A DNA stretch of 21,545 nucleotides from Rhizophagus sp. LPA8_4_AMF (lineage: Eukaryota > Glomeromycota > Glomeromycetes > Glomerales > Glomeraceae). The notes beneath the pieces were generated by a model. That model did not search any database and was not told the origin of the DNA. It saw only the letters and a list, made by a program, of their open reading frames with translations. Position numbers and translations under genes: made by a program. Within the stretch, counting starts at the first letter, position 1, and each line of letters opens with the position of its first letter. The DNA lies in the NCBI GenBank assembly GCA_021464525.1, contig JADRCO010001194.1, positions 1 through 21,545 on the forward strand, read 5' to 3'. Below, in pieces: positions 1 to 10,072 of this stretch.

Positions 1-43
1 CACTTAAAAAAATGATCTACAGTAAAAAAAGTTTAGATAATTT

Positions 44-139
44 TATCCGGATTTCGGTTTCTATCCGGATATATCCGGATTTTTATCCGAGTCGGATAAT
101 CCGGATAGAAACCGGATATTTTTTTTAGTTTATCCGGAT
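44..139. repeat. TATCCGGAT inverted-repeat cluster, probable MITE end
   Basis: TATCCGGAT or its complement recurs at 44-52, 62-70, 72-80, 99-107 and 131-139. A perfect 7-bp hairpin (TATCCGA / TCGGATA, 84-90 and 92-98) sits in the middle, and a 13-bp arm at 58-70 is the exact complement of 99-111. This is the pattern of a subterminal repeat of a non-autonomous DNA transposon. The left part of the element may lie outside the window, so no ends or target duplication can be given. Confidence 0.6.
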
Positions 140-1611
140 GATGGTTTCTGCCCAGATCGAAACACTACTTAGGAAGTCCCTTGTGGTAGGGCCGTAGTAC
201 TTTTTTAGTTAGATTTATTTTAAGAAATTTTATTGTGGTAAATAAATAAATTGTTATAACAATTACAGAAATTAATTTAGAAATTTATATTCCACCTACA
301 ATAAAATAATTTCCTTTTAATAAAGTAGTATTGGAAATTTACTTGTATATATTATATTACATTTATAAACAAATTAATTTAATTTTTCTCAAATTCTTTT
401 CCTTTCATTCTACCTTTCTTTTACGTTCTAACCAGTAAATAAATAAACGAAAAAAAATATAGTTTCACGAATAGAATAATAATATCACACACAAAAATTT
501 ACAAACCCAGTTTTTTTCATTATTATTGGAGCAAGGATTAGATATATGATTTTGGAGTTGTTAATTTTATTATATAAATTCACATTTTTTTTTTAAAAAA
601 AAACTTCAAACACTAATTAAAGTAGTTACTCAAGTTTAAACATGAATTTACTCTTTACAGCAATATACAGATCTTTTTGTCAAATTTATTTATCAAAATT
701 TTGATATGTTCACTATCTCTTTAATTTCCTTTATTCCCACACTTTTTTTCTTTTCTTGCAAAATTACTGCAGACATTTGTTGAATTTTAAACGTTAGAAA
801 AAAAGTCTATAAAATAATATCATATGTTAGTTATTATATATATATCAATTATGTCCTATTACTAAAACTTGTTCTATTACCAAAACTAAAAAGTAAGCAT
901 AATTGATAAAATAAAATACATATATAATTCCAAACAAATTAACTACATTTTTCATTTACTATATAATATGCACCGGTATTTAGCAAACGACTTGGAATGA
1001 CAAACAATTCAAATAATTCATTTGAAACTCAAATAACTGATCATTGACCAATATTAAATATTTTAGAATTTTTTTCTATTTCATTTAATCAAGAGTAAAT
1101 AGAAAAAAATGAACACATCAAGTGATTTATGTTTACATGACTCATAATACTATGATAAAACAGCGTTATTTATACTTCCTTGTTTTTACTAGTAATATTA
1201 TTAATGCAAGTATGTCTTTAAATAGTGATTCCAATAAACAATTACTATTCTTAATTGTTTCGTATAAAATCTTTGATCTGTTAATTGAAGTATAAAAAGC
1301 TTGTTAAAAATTCTTTGTCTGATCCAATATAAGCATTGTTAATATGATTTCTGTTCCAATGGTATTTAATATCAATCTTCATTTTGACCTCTTAGGCAGC
1401 AAAAATAAAATTAGTCTATATATATACAAACTACAAACGAAACTGAATAGGATGTATATAATATAAATTTTAAACAAAATTATTAAGAATGTATAAAATT
1501 TTTGGAAATCAAGATCGTTAACGTCCATTAAATTCAGTTTGGCCTCATTTAAATTATTCTTTCCTCACAGATAATTTAGTTTTTTATTACAGTTTTGTTC
1601 ATTCCCAGGTA
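140..1611. other. AT-rich intergenic DNA, nothing recognised
   Basis: No open frame of useful length, no tRNA-like fold and no clear repeat was found on either strand. A short stretch near 1345-1380 faintly resembles the BTB coding sequence, but it is too weak to call. Confidence 0.5.
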
Positions 1612-1770
1612 AATACTAAAATCATTTTGCATGTATAACTATTTTTTTAGCGAACTTTTTGATGACCAGTAATAAATTTATTTTCTACTAGTTTGATTAA
1701 ATTCTATTTCGGGTTTTAAGTTATTGACCGTTTAATAAGAATTTTATATGCATCATTAGAGGCTTGTTTT
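1612..1770 (-). pseudogene. BTB-SPRY gene relic (BACK/linker part)
   Basis: The stretch around 1648-1770 matches the reverse-strand coding sequence of the full-length copies in order. It contains the equivalents of 3155-3200 (ACTTTTTGATGA followed by AATAAATTTATTTTCTACT) and of 3235-3265 (ATATGCATCATT, then GAG and CTTG). In the intact genes this covers the end of the BACK region and the linker before SPRY. Indels and stops remove any reading frame. No matching N-terminus or SPRY part is visible next to it, so it is an isolated, old fragment of the array. Confidence 0.6.
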
Positions 1771-2458
1771 AATGTTTTACCACTAAAATTGAATTCAAAA
1801 ATTATCAATTTTCAATTTTCAGACGCGCCTTCATAATTGTTTTAATTAGGTAATAAAAAGTTTGATCAAAAGATTCCGCACTATGCAACTAAAAACATGA
1901 TATTCATTTTAGAATTACGTGATTAACGAATAATCTAAAATTTTTAGGATCTTGTAACCTTCCTGTATCGAAATAATTCATCAGATCTATATTTCTGTTT
2001 GTTTAGAATGAAGCTCTTGTATCATTGTGATAAATTAATAACTTTAACGTGAAAATCTAAATAATCTATTTTCTCGGTTTAATAATTCAATTAAAATACA
2101 TACTCTTGTTAAATAAATTCATTTATTTTCGATTACAAACCGGCTTCCCTAGAATGAAAAAAAAAGAAGGATACGAACGTACGGAAAGAAGGCGCAAACA
2201 AATAATAGAGGTTATAGATATAGAGGTTAGATTAGATAGTTCTACACGTAGTAGTATAGATAAATAGTTTATATAGTTCATTTAAATTTTTCATCTATGA
2301 TGGAATTAGTTATAGCATATCTATTTGTACTGCTATGTATTTCTAATCAATTATGAGTCCAATTTTTTGGATAAAATTAACAAAGAAATGCGTTACTAAC
2401 ATAAAAAAAAAAATCATTTATTTTCAATAAAAAAGAATAAATATATTATACAAAAAAT
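1771..2458. other. Intergenic, 3' flank of first BTB-SPRY copy
   Basis: No gene is seen. A reverse-strand AATAAA (TTTATT at about 2417-2422) lies some 40 bp beyond the stop codon of the BTB-SPRY copy at 2459 and could serve as its polyadenylation signal. The purine-rich patch around 2155-2200 has no recognised function. Confidence 0.4.
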
Positions 2459-3876
2459 TCATGGTATAATTTTTAAATTTTTTTGATGAGGTTGAATTCG
2501 AAAGCGACCAGTAGAACATATTGATACTGCTGGATAAAGTTTTGATGGTAAATTATTCCATTCTGATATCTCCCGATACCTTGTGCCATTGACCGTAAAA
2601 GCACATGTTATTTTATTCATATCTAAATGAACCGTAACTCTTGCGCCATCTTTATGAAATGATGGACAATAATTAAACTCTCTTACATTTGCATTACAAC
2701 AATTACCATTAGAACCTAATACCCATCCAGTAGGCTGATGTCCTGCAAAATTTTCATAACTAAAGTTTTCTGATGCACATACTCCAACCCAGGACCATGT
2801 ACAAGTTTTCTCAATGATAACATCCCATTCAAAAATACCTTTATTTTCTAATACTTTTTTGCCTCTAACATTCTGGTGACCACAATTATTTGCTTGTACA
2901 ATTTTTCCGTTATCCTCAATAATAAGTTTTGATCCACATGCTGTCTCATCCCAAACATAGTCGATTTCATTAATTATATATGGTATTCCACGAATATCAT
3001 TAAAATTTAAACTACTTAATAACACTATATTTCGATAAACGCTTAAAATCATTCCAACCGGGATAATTCCTAATGGTTCAATACAATTAACTAATACTGA
3101 CTTTTGATTCGCTTAAAATCAATATATTTAGCTAAAGGTTCCATTTCTTTAGCAACTTTTTGATGATCCGTAATAAATTTATTTTCTACTTTAATTGTAT
3201 TCTCTGTTTGATCTAAAGTTGGTAACCGTTCCATAAGGGATTCATATGCATCATTTGAGACTTTCTTTGCTGCTAGAATTGCGCTATATCGAAAAACTTC
3301 ATACTCCCTGGTTGCAAATGGTATTTCTTTTTCATAAGTACTAGATAAAAGATATTTAAGACCGACAATAGATAATCGACCAAATTCAATACTATCTAAT
3401 GGTATAATTGCTACTGCTTCAACCAATAAATTAAGCAGAATGTTATCTTCTGTTAATGGCATTTTTTCTGAAACTTTTGATAGTAATTCCGGTGAACAAT
3501 TTTTTACTAAATTAGTATTTTTAACCGTTTTTGTAATAAAATCCTGAAGGTCGGACAATTGAAGATAATCAGCAGCGTAAAAAGCTTCAACTATATTATC
3601 TTTTGTTAAAGAATCTTCTTTAACTGATCCTGTATAAGTATATTCCAGTATGATTTCCATTCCAGTGGAATTAATCTTCGGAAAAGAAATGTGTTTTTCA
3701 TGAGTTTCCTTCATTCCATTATAAAGTAATCCATCGAATACTTCAGATCTTGCTGCTAAAATTGCTCTACAACCGTATAATTTTTTTCCATCTTCGCATA
3801 AGATTTCTATGTCACTGTATTTTGGATTATTTATTAATAATCTTAAATCTTTTTCCAATGAATATCCTCTCGTCAT
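2459..3876 (-). pseudogene. BTB-BACK-SPRY protein, copy 1, single-base frameshift
   Basis: Two reverse-strand frames (3876-3091, 261 codons; 3052-2459, 197 codons) together cover one BTB-BACK-SPRY protein. The N-terminus MTRGYSLEKDLRLL is followed by a BTB fold (SDIEILCED, CRAILAARSEVFD, LLYNGMKE), an alpha-helical BACK-like region (about residues 120-230) and a C-terminal SPRY domain (FEWDVIIEK, WVGVCASENF, GWVLGSNG, VHLDMNK, LYPAVSI). Against the copy at 5969-7366, one base is missing at about 3096-3097 (CAG-TATTAG versus CAGATATTAG on the coding strand). This gives an early TAG just before SPRY. Everything else is open, so the break is recent or an assembly error. If real, a BTB-BACK protein without SPRY could still be made. 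Proteins of this design usually act as CUL3 ubiquitin-ligase adaptors, with SPRY as the substrate reader; that role is inferred here. Confidence 0.85.
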
Positions 3877-3985
3877 TTTTCAGAAAGAAAAAATTTTTTA
3901 TTTTAAAAAAAAAAATCCTATTTTTGGATTTAAAAATGCGCTATTTAGGTTTGTACCATGTTGCACTGAACTTTATGAAAAAAAA

Positions 3986-4038
3986 GGAAATGTTTGGGCG
4001 TACAGTATATCATTGAAATTTTTTGCTGCGCCTTCAAC
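3986..4038 (-). promoter_or_regulatory. Conserved 53-bp upstream block, copy 1
   Basis: The block begins 110 bp upstream of the ATG of copy 1. It contains TTTGGGCGTACAGTATATCA and ends in TGCGCCTTCAAC on the plus strand. Only 3 of 53 positions vary among this block and the ones at 7474-7526 and 11575-11627, while the DNA on both sides has diverged with indels. Such local conservation suggests a core promoter or transcription-start element. It could also be a short 5' exon, but the frame is not kept open upstream in all three copies. Confidence 0.65.
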
Positions 4039-4104
4039 ATCACAATGATGAATAATACTATATTTAAATTACTTTCGTTAAATAAAATTATCTTGTTTAA
4101 TTTA

Positions 4105-4139
4105 ATGGTATTTTCAAACAATGTGACTTCTCTTTTTTA
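4105..4139. promoter_or_regulatory. Second shared upstream block (TCAAACAATGTGACTTCT), copy 1
   Basis: About 230 bp upstream of copy 1. Near-identical stretches occur at 7592-7626 and 11704-11735 at similar distances upstream of the other two genes. It may be a regulatory site or simply part of the duplicated unit. Confidence 0.4.
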
Positions 4140-4229
4140 GGACCATTGTTAATTATTTTGTTGTGAATATAATTATAAATTGCAACGTGATTTAACGGTT
4201 GTGACGAAGATTAAAATTTTAAGGCCTTA

Positions 4230-4247
4230 TATCGATCTTTTCGAAAA
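4230..4247. promoter_or_regulatory. Shared 18-bp motif TATCGATCTTTTCGAAAA, copy 1
   Basis: Exactly the same 18 bases occur at 7707-7724 and 11811-11828, always 325-355 bp upstream of a BTB-SPRY start codon. It contains the palindromes ATCGAT and TTCGAA, which is compatible with a protein-binding site. No factor can be named. Confidence 0.45.
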
Positions 4248-4577
4248 TATTCTTTTTCATTTTATAACGATAATGTATGAATTTATAGTTAATTTAAATT
4301 TAGTTACGGTATTTATTGTATCTACTGATAAATATTTTTTTTAACAAAAAACTCATTTAAAATGTTTATAAATGAAGCTCGATTTCAATATCACTTAGTA
4401 TAAAAAAGGCTACATAAAGGTGTCAGGTGACAGAAAATTCCCGTTATTTTAATAAAATGCAATCCCAAACATAATCAGATCTTTGAATTTATATACAGTA
4501 AATTTTTTTGATTTTAAGTAAATAAAAGTTTCTATTTTTGGTTGAGTTATTTATTTGGTCTAAGGTGACTACCGTTT

Positions 4578-4955
4578 AAAGATGGTCATCGGTCCTACCG
4601 GTCCTACTCGGTCCTAGGACTGCCGGTCTCAAGACCGGACCGCGGTCTTTCGGTCTTTCGGTCCTGGATGTTAATTCAGGCCGAACTTATAGTGCCGGCC
4701 AGAATTACAAGTAAGTGTAACACAAAAATTTTGTGTTACAATGTCGGAACCAGTAAAAAATTTTTTGCCCGGTGGCTAAACTATTTATCCTTGATCACGT
4801 GATTTCCATATTTAGTAATTCCGGCCGACACTATGTATCTGGCCAGAATCAGCCCAGGACCGAAAGACCGCGGTCCTACGCGAGACGGACCGGTCCGTCT
4901 TTTTGGGGTGTAGGACCGGTAAGACCGCGGTCTTCTAGGACCGGTGACCATCCTT
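4578..4955. mobile_element. 378-bp GC-rich MITE with 10-bp target duplication
   Basis: The two ends are inverted repeats (left AAAGATGGTCATCGGTCCTA, right complement AAGGATGGTCACCGGTCCTA). Similarity between the arms continues for roughly 130 bp through GGACCGGT/CCGCGG-rich DNA and GGCCAGAATTAC/GGCCGGAATTAC. It is flanked by the direct repeat ACTACCGTTT at 4568-4577 and 4956-4965. A 10-bp duplication with long inverted ends fits a Mutator-like (MULE) or hAT-like non-autonomous element; the length favours MULE. It carries no transposase. Its GC content stands out sharply from the surrounding DNA. Confidence 0.85.
4716..4740. repeat. Perfect 12-bp hairpin in the MITE centre
   Basis: TGTAACACAAAA, one A, then its exact complement. 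It lies between the two long arms of the MITE and is AT-rich in contrast to them. It could be the end of a small element nested in the MITE, or simply the MITE core. Confidence 0.6.
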
Positions 4956-5385
4956 ACTACCGTTTTATAAGAGTTTTATATGTTTCGTATTATGGGGTCA
5001 CAAAATTTGTATGCAAAAGATAAAAAATATCGAAAAACTTTAATCGATAATTGACCACATTATTTAATTGGATAATTCCTACTGTATTGCTTAAACCAAT
5101 AAGAACGTAATCTTCTGATAAAGTATCAGAGTATCTTTTAACAATTGAATAAACGTATTTTAATACAAAAGAATTAATTGTTGAAAATGAATTATCTTTT
5201 TAGAACTTACTTTCATTATTACTAGGTTTGTTGCTAAATTTCTCTACAATTAAATAATTTCCACATAAAATTTCCATACTGTTATACTTTGTTTTCATCC
5301 TGTCTCTAATGCTACAATATTTTTTGAAGTACATGAAACAATTCATGTAAGTATATGTAATATTTTAATATCGTGACTTTATATT

Positions 5386-5442
5386 GATGATAAACGAATA
5401 TTTTTAAATTAAAGTTCTTATCAATAAATAATGGAATGGATT
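5386..5442. repeat. 57-bp block shared by relics A1 and B, first copy
   Basis: The stretch around CGAATATTTTTAAATTAAAG matches 8707-8764 with only a few differences. In both places it lies just upstream of a decayed BTB start region. It marks the 5' flank of a second BTB gene lineage, different from the flank of the full-length copies. Confidence 0.6.
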
Positions 5443-5454
5443 GTTATATAATCT

Positions 5455-5690
5455 ATGTGCTCCTACAATCATGCAATTTCTTTTCACCTTTGCAAAAAAT
5501 TTCTCAGTCACTATGATGTTTTAATCAATAATCTTAAATCTTGTTCCACTTGTCATTTTCTAATTTTTTATTTTTCGAGAATAAAAATACTTTTATCAAT
5601 TATTCTATTTTGACTGTTATATTCCGTACTGTATAGCACTAAGTCATATTAAAAATGGACAATAATTTTTTCTGCGCCTTCAACCATATT
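5455..5690 (-). pseudogene. BTB N-terminal relic A2 with remnant of the 53-bp block
   Basis: The reverse strand of 5462-5556 matches the first 40 or so codons of the full-length genes (plus-strand CAATGCAATTTCTTTTCA-like, then AATCTTAAATCTTGTTC, then a GTCATTTT start region). It is followed at 5668-5685 by TCTGCGCCTTCAACC, the gene-distal end of the conserved 53-bp block. No SPRY or BACK part remains, so this is a truncated, non-coding copy. Confidence 0.6.
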
Positions 5691-5968
5691 TATATATTGA
5701 GACTTCTTTTTTTTATAATAATAATTGCCAATTTAGCTTTCTGTGTTTATAGTTAAAATTCCTTATCCTAAAATAATTGGATTTTATCTGTATCGAATGG
5801 TTTATCATGCATGATTTAGTAGTCATATCTGCGTTATACTCAGGTAATTATATTGCGTAATAAATGAGACTTAATAAATTTATTTCCATACTATGATAAC
5901 TATTTTTCAATATGCAGTACATATAACAAAAACATTTTCAGCATAAAATTTTTACTAAGCATTCTATT

Positions 5969-7366
5969 CTAATTTTCTTTATGTGGTTGAATTCTAAAGC
6001 GACCAAGATTACATATTGATACTACTGGATAAAGTTTTGATGGTAAATTTTTCCATACTTCCTGATACTTTATACCATTGATTGTAAGGGAACAAGTTCT
6101 TTTGCTCATATCTAAGTGAATTGAAATACTTATTCCATCACCATAAAATGGTGAACAATCTGGTCTGTTATTAGAATTATAACAATAACCATTAGAACCT
6201 AATACCCATCCAGTAGTTTGGCTTCCTGCAAAGACTTCAAAATTAAAATTTTCTGATGCACATAACCCTACCCAGGCATAATCACAACCTTTCTCAATAA
6301 TAACATCCCATTCAAAAATACCTTTATTTTCTAATAACAATTTAGCTCTAACACTTTGACATGAACTAAGATAATTTGCAGCACGTACAATTTTTCCGTT
6401 ATCTTCAATAATAAGGTTTGATCCACATGCCGTTTCATCCCAAACATAGTCGATTTCATTAATTATATGTGGTTTCCCACGGATATCACTATAATCTAAA
6501 CTCTTTAATAATGCTATATTACGATAAACACTTAAAATTATTTCAGCTGGAATGATTTCTAGGGGTTCGATAAAATTAACTAATATCTGACCTTTGATTC
6601 GCTTAAAATCAATATGTTTAATCAAAGGTTCCATTTCTTTAGCAACTTTTTGACAATCCGTAATAAATTTATTTTCTATTTCAATAGTATTCTCTATTTG
6701 ATCTAAAGTTGGTAATAGCTTCATAAGGGATTCATATGCATCATTTGAGACCTGTTTTGCTGCTAGAATTGCACTATACCGAAAAACTTCATATTCCCTG
6801 GTTACAAATGGTACTCCTTTTCCATATGTTATAGATAAAAGATATTCAAGACCGGTAATAGATAACCGACCAAATTCAATACTATTTAATGGTATAATCG
6901 CTACTGCTTCAACCAATAAATTAAGCAAAATGTTATCCTCTGTTAATGGCATTTTTTCTGAAACTTTTGATAGTAATTCCGGTGAATAATTTTTTGATAA
7001 ATTAGTATTCTTAAACGTTTTGGTAATAAAATCTTGGAGGTCAGATAATTGAAAATAATTTGCAGCGTAAAAAGCTTCAATTGTATTATCTTTTGTTAAA
7101 GATTCTTCTTTAATTGATCCTGTATAAATATATTCTAATATAATTTCCATTCCAGCAGAATTAATTTTTGGAAAAGAAATTTGGTTTTCATAAGTTTCCT
7201 TCATCCCATTATAAAGTAGTCTATCAAATACTTCGGACCTTGCTGCTAAAATTGCTCTACAACAATGCAATTTCTTTTCATCTTCGCATAAGATTTCTAT
7301 ATCACTATATTTTGGGTTATTTATTAATAATCTTAAATCTTGTTCTAATGAATATCCTCTCGTCAT
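5969..7366 (-). CDS. BTB-BACK-SPRY protein, copy 2 (intact)
   Basis: A 465-residue open frame with no introns. Residues 1-110 form a BTB/POZ domain (SDIEILCEDEKKL, CRAILAARSEVFDRLLYNGMKE, ILEYIYTGSI), residues about 115-235 an alpha-helical BACK-like region, and about 295-465 a SPRY domain (KGIFEWDVIIEK, AWVGLCASENF, GWVLGSNG, IHLDMSKRTC, LPSKLYPVVSI). In known families BTB-BACK binds CUL3 and the third domain recruits the substrate, so a cytosolic or nuclear ubiquitin-ligase adaptor is likely. There is no signal peptide or membrane helix. The start is fixed by the shared MTRGYSLEQDLRLL opening and by the end of similarity upstream. It is the middle full-length member of a same-strand tandem array; the other full-length copies lie about 2.1-2.7 kb away. 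The substrate is unknown. Confidence 0.9.
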   Translation of the reverse strand: MTRGYSLEQDLRLLINNPKYSDIEILCEDEKKLHCCRAILAARSEVFDRLLYNGMKETYENQISFPKINSAGMEIILEYIYTGSIKEESLTKDNTIEAFYAANYFQLSDLQDFITKTFKNTNLSKNYSPELLSKVSEKMPLTEDNILLNLLVEAVAIIPLNSIEFGRLSITGLEYLLSITYGKGVPFVTREYEVFRYSAILAAKQVSNDAYESLMKLLPTLDQIENTIEIENKFITDCQKVAKEMEPLIKHIDFKRIKGQILVNFIEPLEIIPAEIILSVYRNIALLKSLDYSDIRGKPHIINEIDYVWDETACGSNLIIEDNGKIVRAANYLSSCQSVRAKLLLENKGIFEWDVIIEKGCDYAWVGLCASENFNFEVFAGSQTTGWVLGSNGYCYNSNNRPDCSPFYGDGISISIHLDMSKRTCSLTINGIKYQEVWKNLPSKLYPVVSICNLGRFRIQPHKEN

Positions 7367-7473
7367 TTTTTAGAAAAATTTTTTCTAAAAAAAAAAAAAA
7401 TCCTACTTTTGGCTTAAAAAATGCGCTATTTAGAGTTGTATCATGTTGTACTACTAAAGTTTCGTGAAAAAAA

Positions 7474-7526
7474 GGAAATGTTTGGGCGTACAGTATATCA
7501 TTGAAATTTTTGGCTGCGCCTTCAAC
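7474..7526 (-). promoter_or_regulatory. Conserved 53-bp upstream block, copy 2
   Basis: Starts 108 bp upstream of the copy 2 ATG. It differs from the copy 1 block at one base only (TTTTTGGCTGC for TTTTTTGCTGC). Confidence 0.65.
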
Positions 7527-7591
7527 GTCGGACAAAAAGTTTGTTGATAATACTATATTCGTAATTTCGTTAAAATTATCTTGATTAATAT

Positions 7592-7626
7592 AATGGTATT
7601 CTCAAACAATATGATTTCTCTTTTTA
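7592..7626. promoter_or_regulatory. Second shared upstream block, copy 2
   Basis: TCAAACAATATGATTTCTC about 230 bp upstream of the copy 2 ATG, aligned with 4105-4139 and 11704-11735. Confidence 0.4.
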
Positions 7627-7706
7627 AGACCGTTGCTAATTTATTGCTGTATATATAATAAAAAATTATAGCGCGATTATGACAAGATTAAACTTGAGAC
7701 TTTTTA

Positions 7707-7724
7707 TATCGATCTTTTCGAAAA
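7707..7724. promoter_or_regulatory. Shared 18-bp motif TATCGATCTTTTCGAAAA, copy 2
   Basis: Identical to 4230-4247 and 11811-11828, and at a similar distance from the start codon. Confidence 0.45.
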
Positions 7725-7899
7725 TAAATTTTTTTTATAATGCATGATTTTAATAGCCAATCTGAATTTGCATTTATTTAATGTATTTATTACATTTATT
7801 GGATTTTTTTTTAAAAAAAAAAAATTAGAATTAAGCGTTTAAAGTATTTATTCCTTCAATACTATTTTGGTATAAAAAAGCTAAATAAAAGTGACATAC

Positions 7900-8764
7900 A
7901 ATTTACACGCTATCTTTAATAATAAACTCATCACTCATCCAAACATAATTACATAATTGTATAAAGGTTTTATTTAATTAGCAAATTTTTTGATCGATAA
8001 TGATCGAATAATAATAGTAGTTTACTTAAAAAATATCTAAAGCTTTGATGGATAATCGCCCAAATTCAAAATTATTATTTATTTAAGTAATTGTTATTAC
8101 TATGAAGCCAAATAGTCATCAATAATTATTATTGCATCAATATCTTTGAGATATTTTTGACGCATTCGGCATTACGTCATTTAGATTAAGTACCGCATAT
8201 GAATAGAAATATTAAATTTTATATACAAGATTACTCTGGTTACTAGCTTATTAAGTTTGTTTATTCTTACATATATGAATTATGGTCTAGGACGTCTACA
8301 TAATAAATAATAATACGGTCACTGGATAGGGATATTGAAATATCATCCAAACTGCTTCGTAGTTCGGTGATATTCTGACATTCATCCTTATCCAATAACA
8401 TCTGCTGTTTCAACCGATAAATTAAGAATGTTAACTTCTGACAATGACATTATTACCACAACTTAGATAATAATTCTAGTGATCCAAAGTAACCTAACAT
8501 TTATTGAAGTGTTTCTTTAATAGGTCCTGTATGAACATATTCTAATATAATTTCTGAGAATTTCCGTTCAAAAGAATTAATTGTTGAAATGAATTATTTT
8601 TTTCATAACTTTATTTCAAAAAAGTGTAATATACTACAGATCTTAATTTGTAATCTCAGCTATATTACTATACTTTGGTTTTTAATTTTGTTCTAACAAA
8701 TATCCTCGATGGTAAGCGAATATTTTTAAATTAAAGTTCTTGCCAATAAATAATAGAATGGATT
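7900..8764 (-). pseudogene. Degraded BTB-SPRY relic B
   Basis: Ordered matches to the reverse-strand gene are visible. They are a SPRY piece (CATCCAAACATAATTACA, about 7938), the linker (GCAAATTTTTTGATCGATAATGA, about 7980), the BACK region (GATGGATAATCGCCCAAATTC at about 8050 and TTTCAACCGATAAATTAAGAATG at about 8407), and then the BTB part (TCCTGTATGAACATATTCTAATATAATTT at about 8525). The N-terminus with ATATCCTCG follows at about 8700. The piece from 8100 to 8395 does not align and may be an insertion. It shares its 5' flank with relic A1. No frame survives. Confidence 0.65.
8707..8764. repeat. 57-bp block shared by relics A1 and B, second copy
   Basis: Partner of 5386-5442; it directly follows the decayed start codon region of relic B. 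Confidence 0.6.
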
Positions 8765-10072
8765 TTATAAATTCTATGATACTTAAACTTTTAAAATGAT
8801 AAAATTAATTAGAGTTTAATAGACATTTGTAATTGAATACAACCAAGTCTATAACTTAAACTCAATCAAATGGTTGTTTTATGTTTTTATTGTCAACTTA
8901 CAAAAGTCTTTAAATATTGATTACATCAATACTTAACTATAATTTTACTTTGGAAGCAGTAAAGCCTCTTTCTTTAATTTATTTCCACGGTTTTAAAATG
9001 TTATCCAAAATCTCAAAATGTGAAATCTCATCCTTAATAACATATTTTAATTAGAATAAATTTCAAATTTATACAAATATTCCTGCTATAAGATGAATAT
9101 TTTGAAAGACTCAGAAAAATATACTTGTAGAGGTCATAGTCCGTTTACAGTTGTCGTCGTAAAACAAACATTGAATTAACCGTTACATTTAAATCTAAAA
9201 TATTATTATTCTCAACTAATTTCAACCTTTAAATACAGGCTAGTCTAAGTTCCGCAAAGAAAAAAAAATTTCATGTTCGTGAACTGAGATTTTGAGATTT
9301 TAAAATTTCAATATTTTTAGGAAAATTGTTGATATTTTGTAATTATAAATCTTAGTCGGGTGCGTAAGCCTAATCTAATCTGTATCGAAAGACGCCATCT
9401 CTCATAATGACATCTTAATAATGTCACATCCTCCACTTCAAACTTCTAAAGCCTATTCGGGAATCATCAACCAAGTGGTCAATAGCATAACCAAAAAAAA
9501 TTAAAGGTTTCTCAAATCTGAAAAGCTTTATAAAAAAGATATGTTTATCATGTGATTAAATATTCAGTTAAAAATCTCATAAATCAGGTTAGTACTTATA
9601 TGAAAATTCAGAAGAGAAACTGAAGATTTTAAATTTAATAGTAAAAAAACTTCCTTCATTATATTTTATTATGAAATGCCAGATGTTACAAATGTATTTT
9701 TTTTGGTCGTCTTAAATACCTTAAAATAAAATATTTATTTCCAGTAATGCACTCAAATTTATCTATCTTTGTCTGGACTTTTCCATTTAGCTAAAGATGC
9801 AAAGGTCTACCTATAATCTCTAATTTTATCACTATCATTTATGATCCCAATTTCATTTAATCTTACTAGCATAAGTGACATAAATTCAAAAGTAGGCTTA
9901 AATAATTTTTTTTTTATTTACATGACTTAGTTAATAGTTTCAATTTTAGAATTTATCCAGAAATAATCAAAAGTGTTATATTATAAACTATAGTTGGCTT
10001 TACCAAGCTACCTATCTTTTGTTGCAACTTGTTATAATATTATTTTCAAACATTCACTTTTACTATCTACAT
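8765..10072. other. AT-rich intergenic DNA between array members
   Basis: No coding sequence, RNA gene or clear repeat was recognised on either strand. Its right edge is the 3' flank of the third BTB-SPRY gene. Confidence 0.5.

Larger units (their letters stand above)
4430..5442 (-). pseudogene. Degraded BTB-SPRY relic A1, split by a MITE
   Basis: Fragments match the reverse-strand gene in the right order. A SPRY piece at about 4455-4495 (AATCCCAAACATAATCAGAT, closer to the copy at 10073) is followed by the linker at 4500-4577 and 4956-5000 (TCTAAGGTGACTACCG, ATAAGAGTTTTATATG). The BACK region follows at 5020-5125 (ATCGAAAAACTT, GATAATTGACCA, CTTCTGATAAAG), and the BTB N-terminal half at 5205-5300 (TTGCTGCTAAATTTCTCTACAA, TTATACTTTG). 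Many indels and stops make it non-coding. The 378-bp MITE interrupts it. Its 5' flank (5386-5442) is nearly identical to the flank of the relic ending at 8764, so the two relics are sister copies. Confidence 0.65.

Noticed and set aside
1340..1385. Possible extra BTB relic (ATGATTTCTGTTCCAATGG)
   Set aside because: The similarity is short and lies in the wrong order relative to the relic at 1612-1770.
3750..4048. Plus-strand open frames of 79-88 codons over the start of BTB-SPRY copy 1
   Set aside because: They are antisense to the BTB domain and its poly-A/T leader, with low-complexity F/K/L-rich translations. Similar antisense frames at 7168-7467 and 9994-10191 are also discarded.
4772..5023. 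Plus-strand 83-codon frame rich in R, P and G
   Set aside because: It lies in the right arm of the GC-rich MITE and is a by-product of its composition.
7317..7535. A 72-codon reverse frame upstream of copy 2 that includes the 53-bp block (VEGAAKNFNDILYAQ)
   Set aside because: The same words can be read in copies 1 and 3, but the start codon is not shared and stops follow at different points, so a conserved upstream coding exon is not supported.
4399..7880. TATAAAAAAG on the plus strand at 4399-4408 and 7871-7880 as TATA boxes
   Set aside because: They point away from the BTB genes and no plus-strand gene follows; they are simply part of the duplicated unit.
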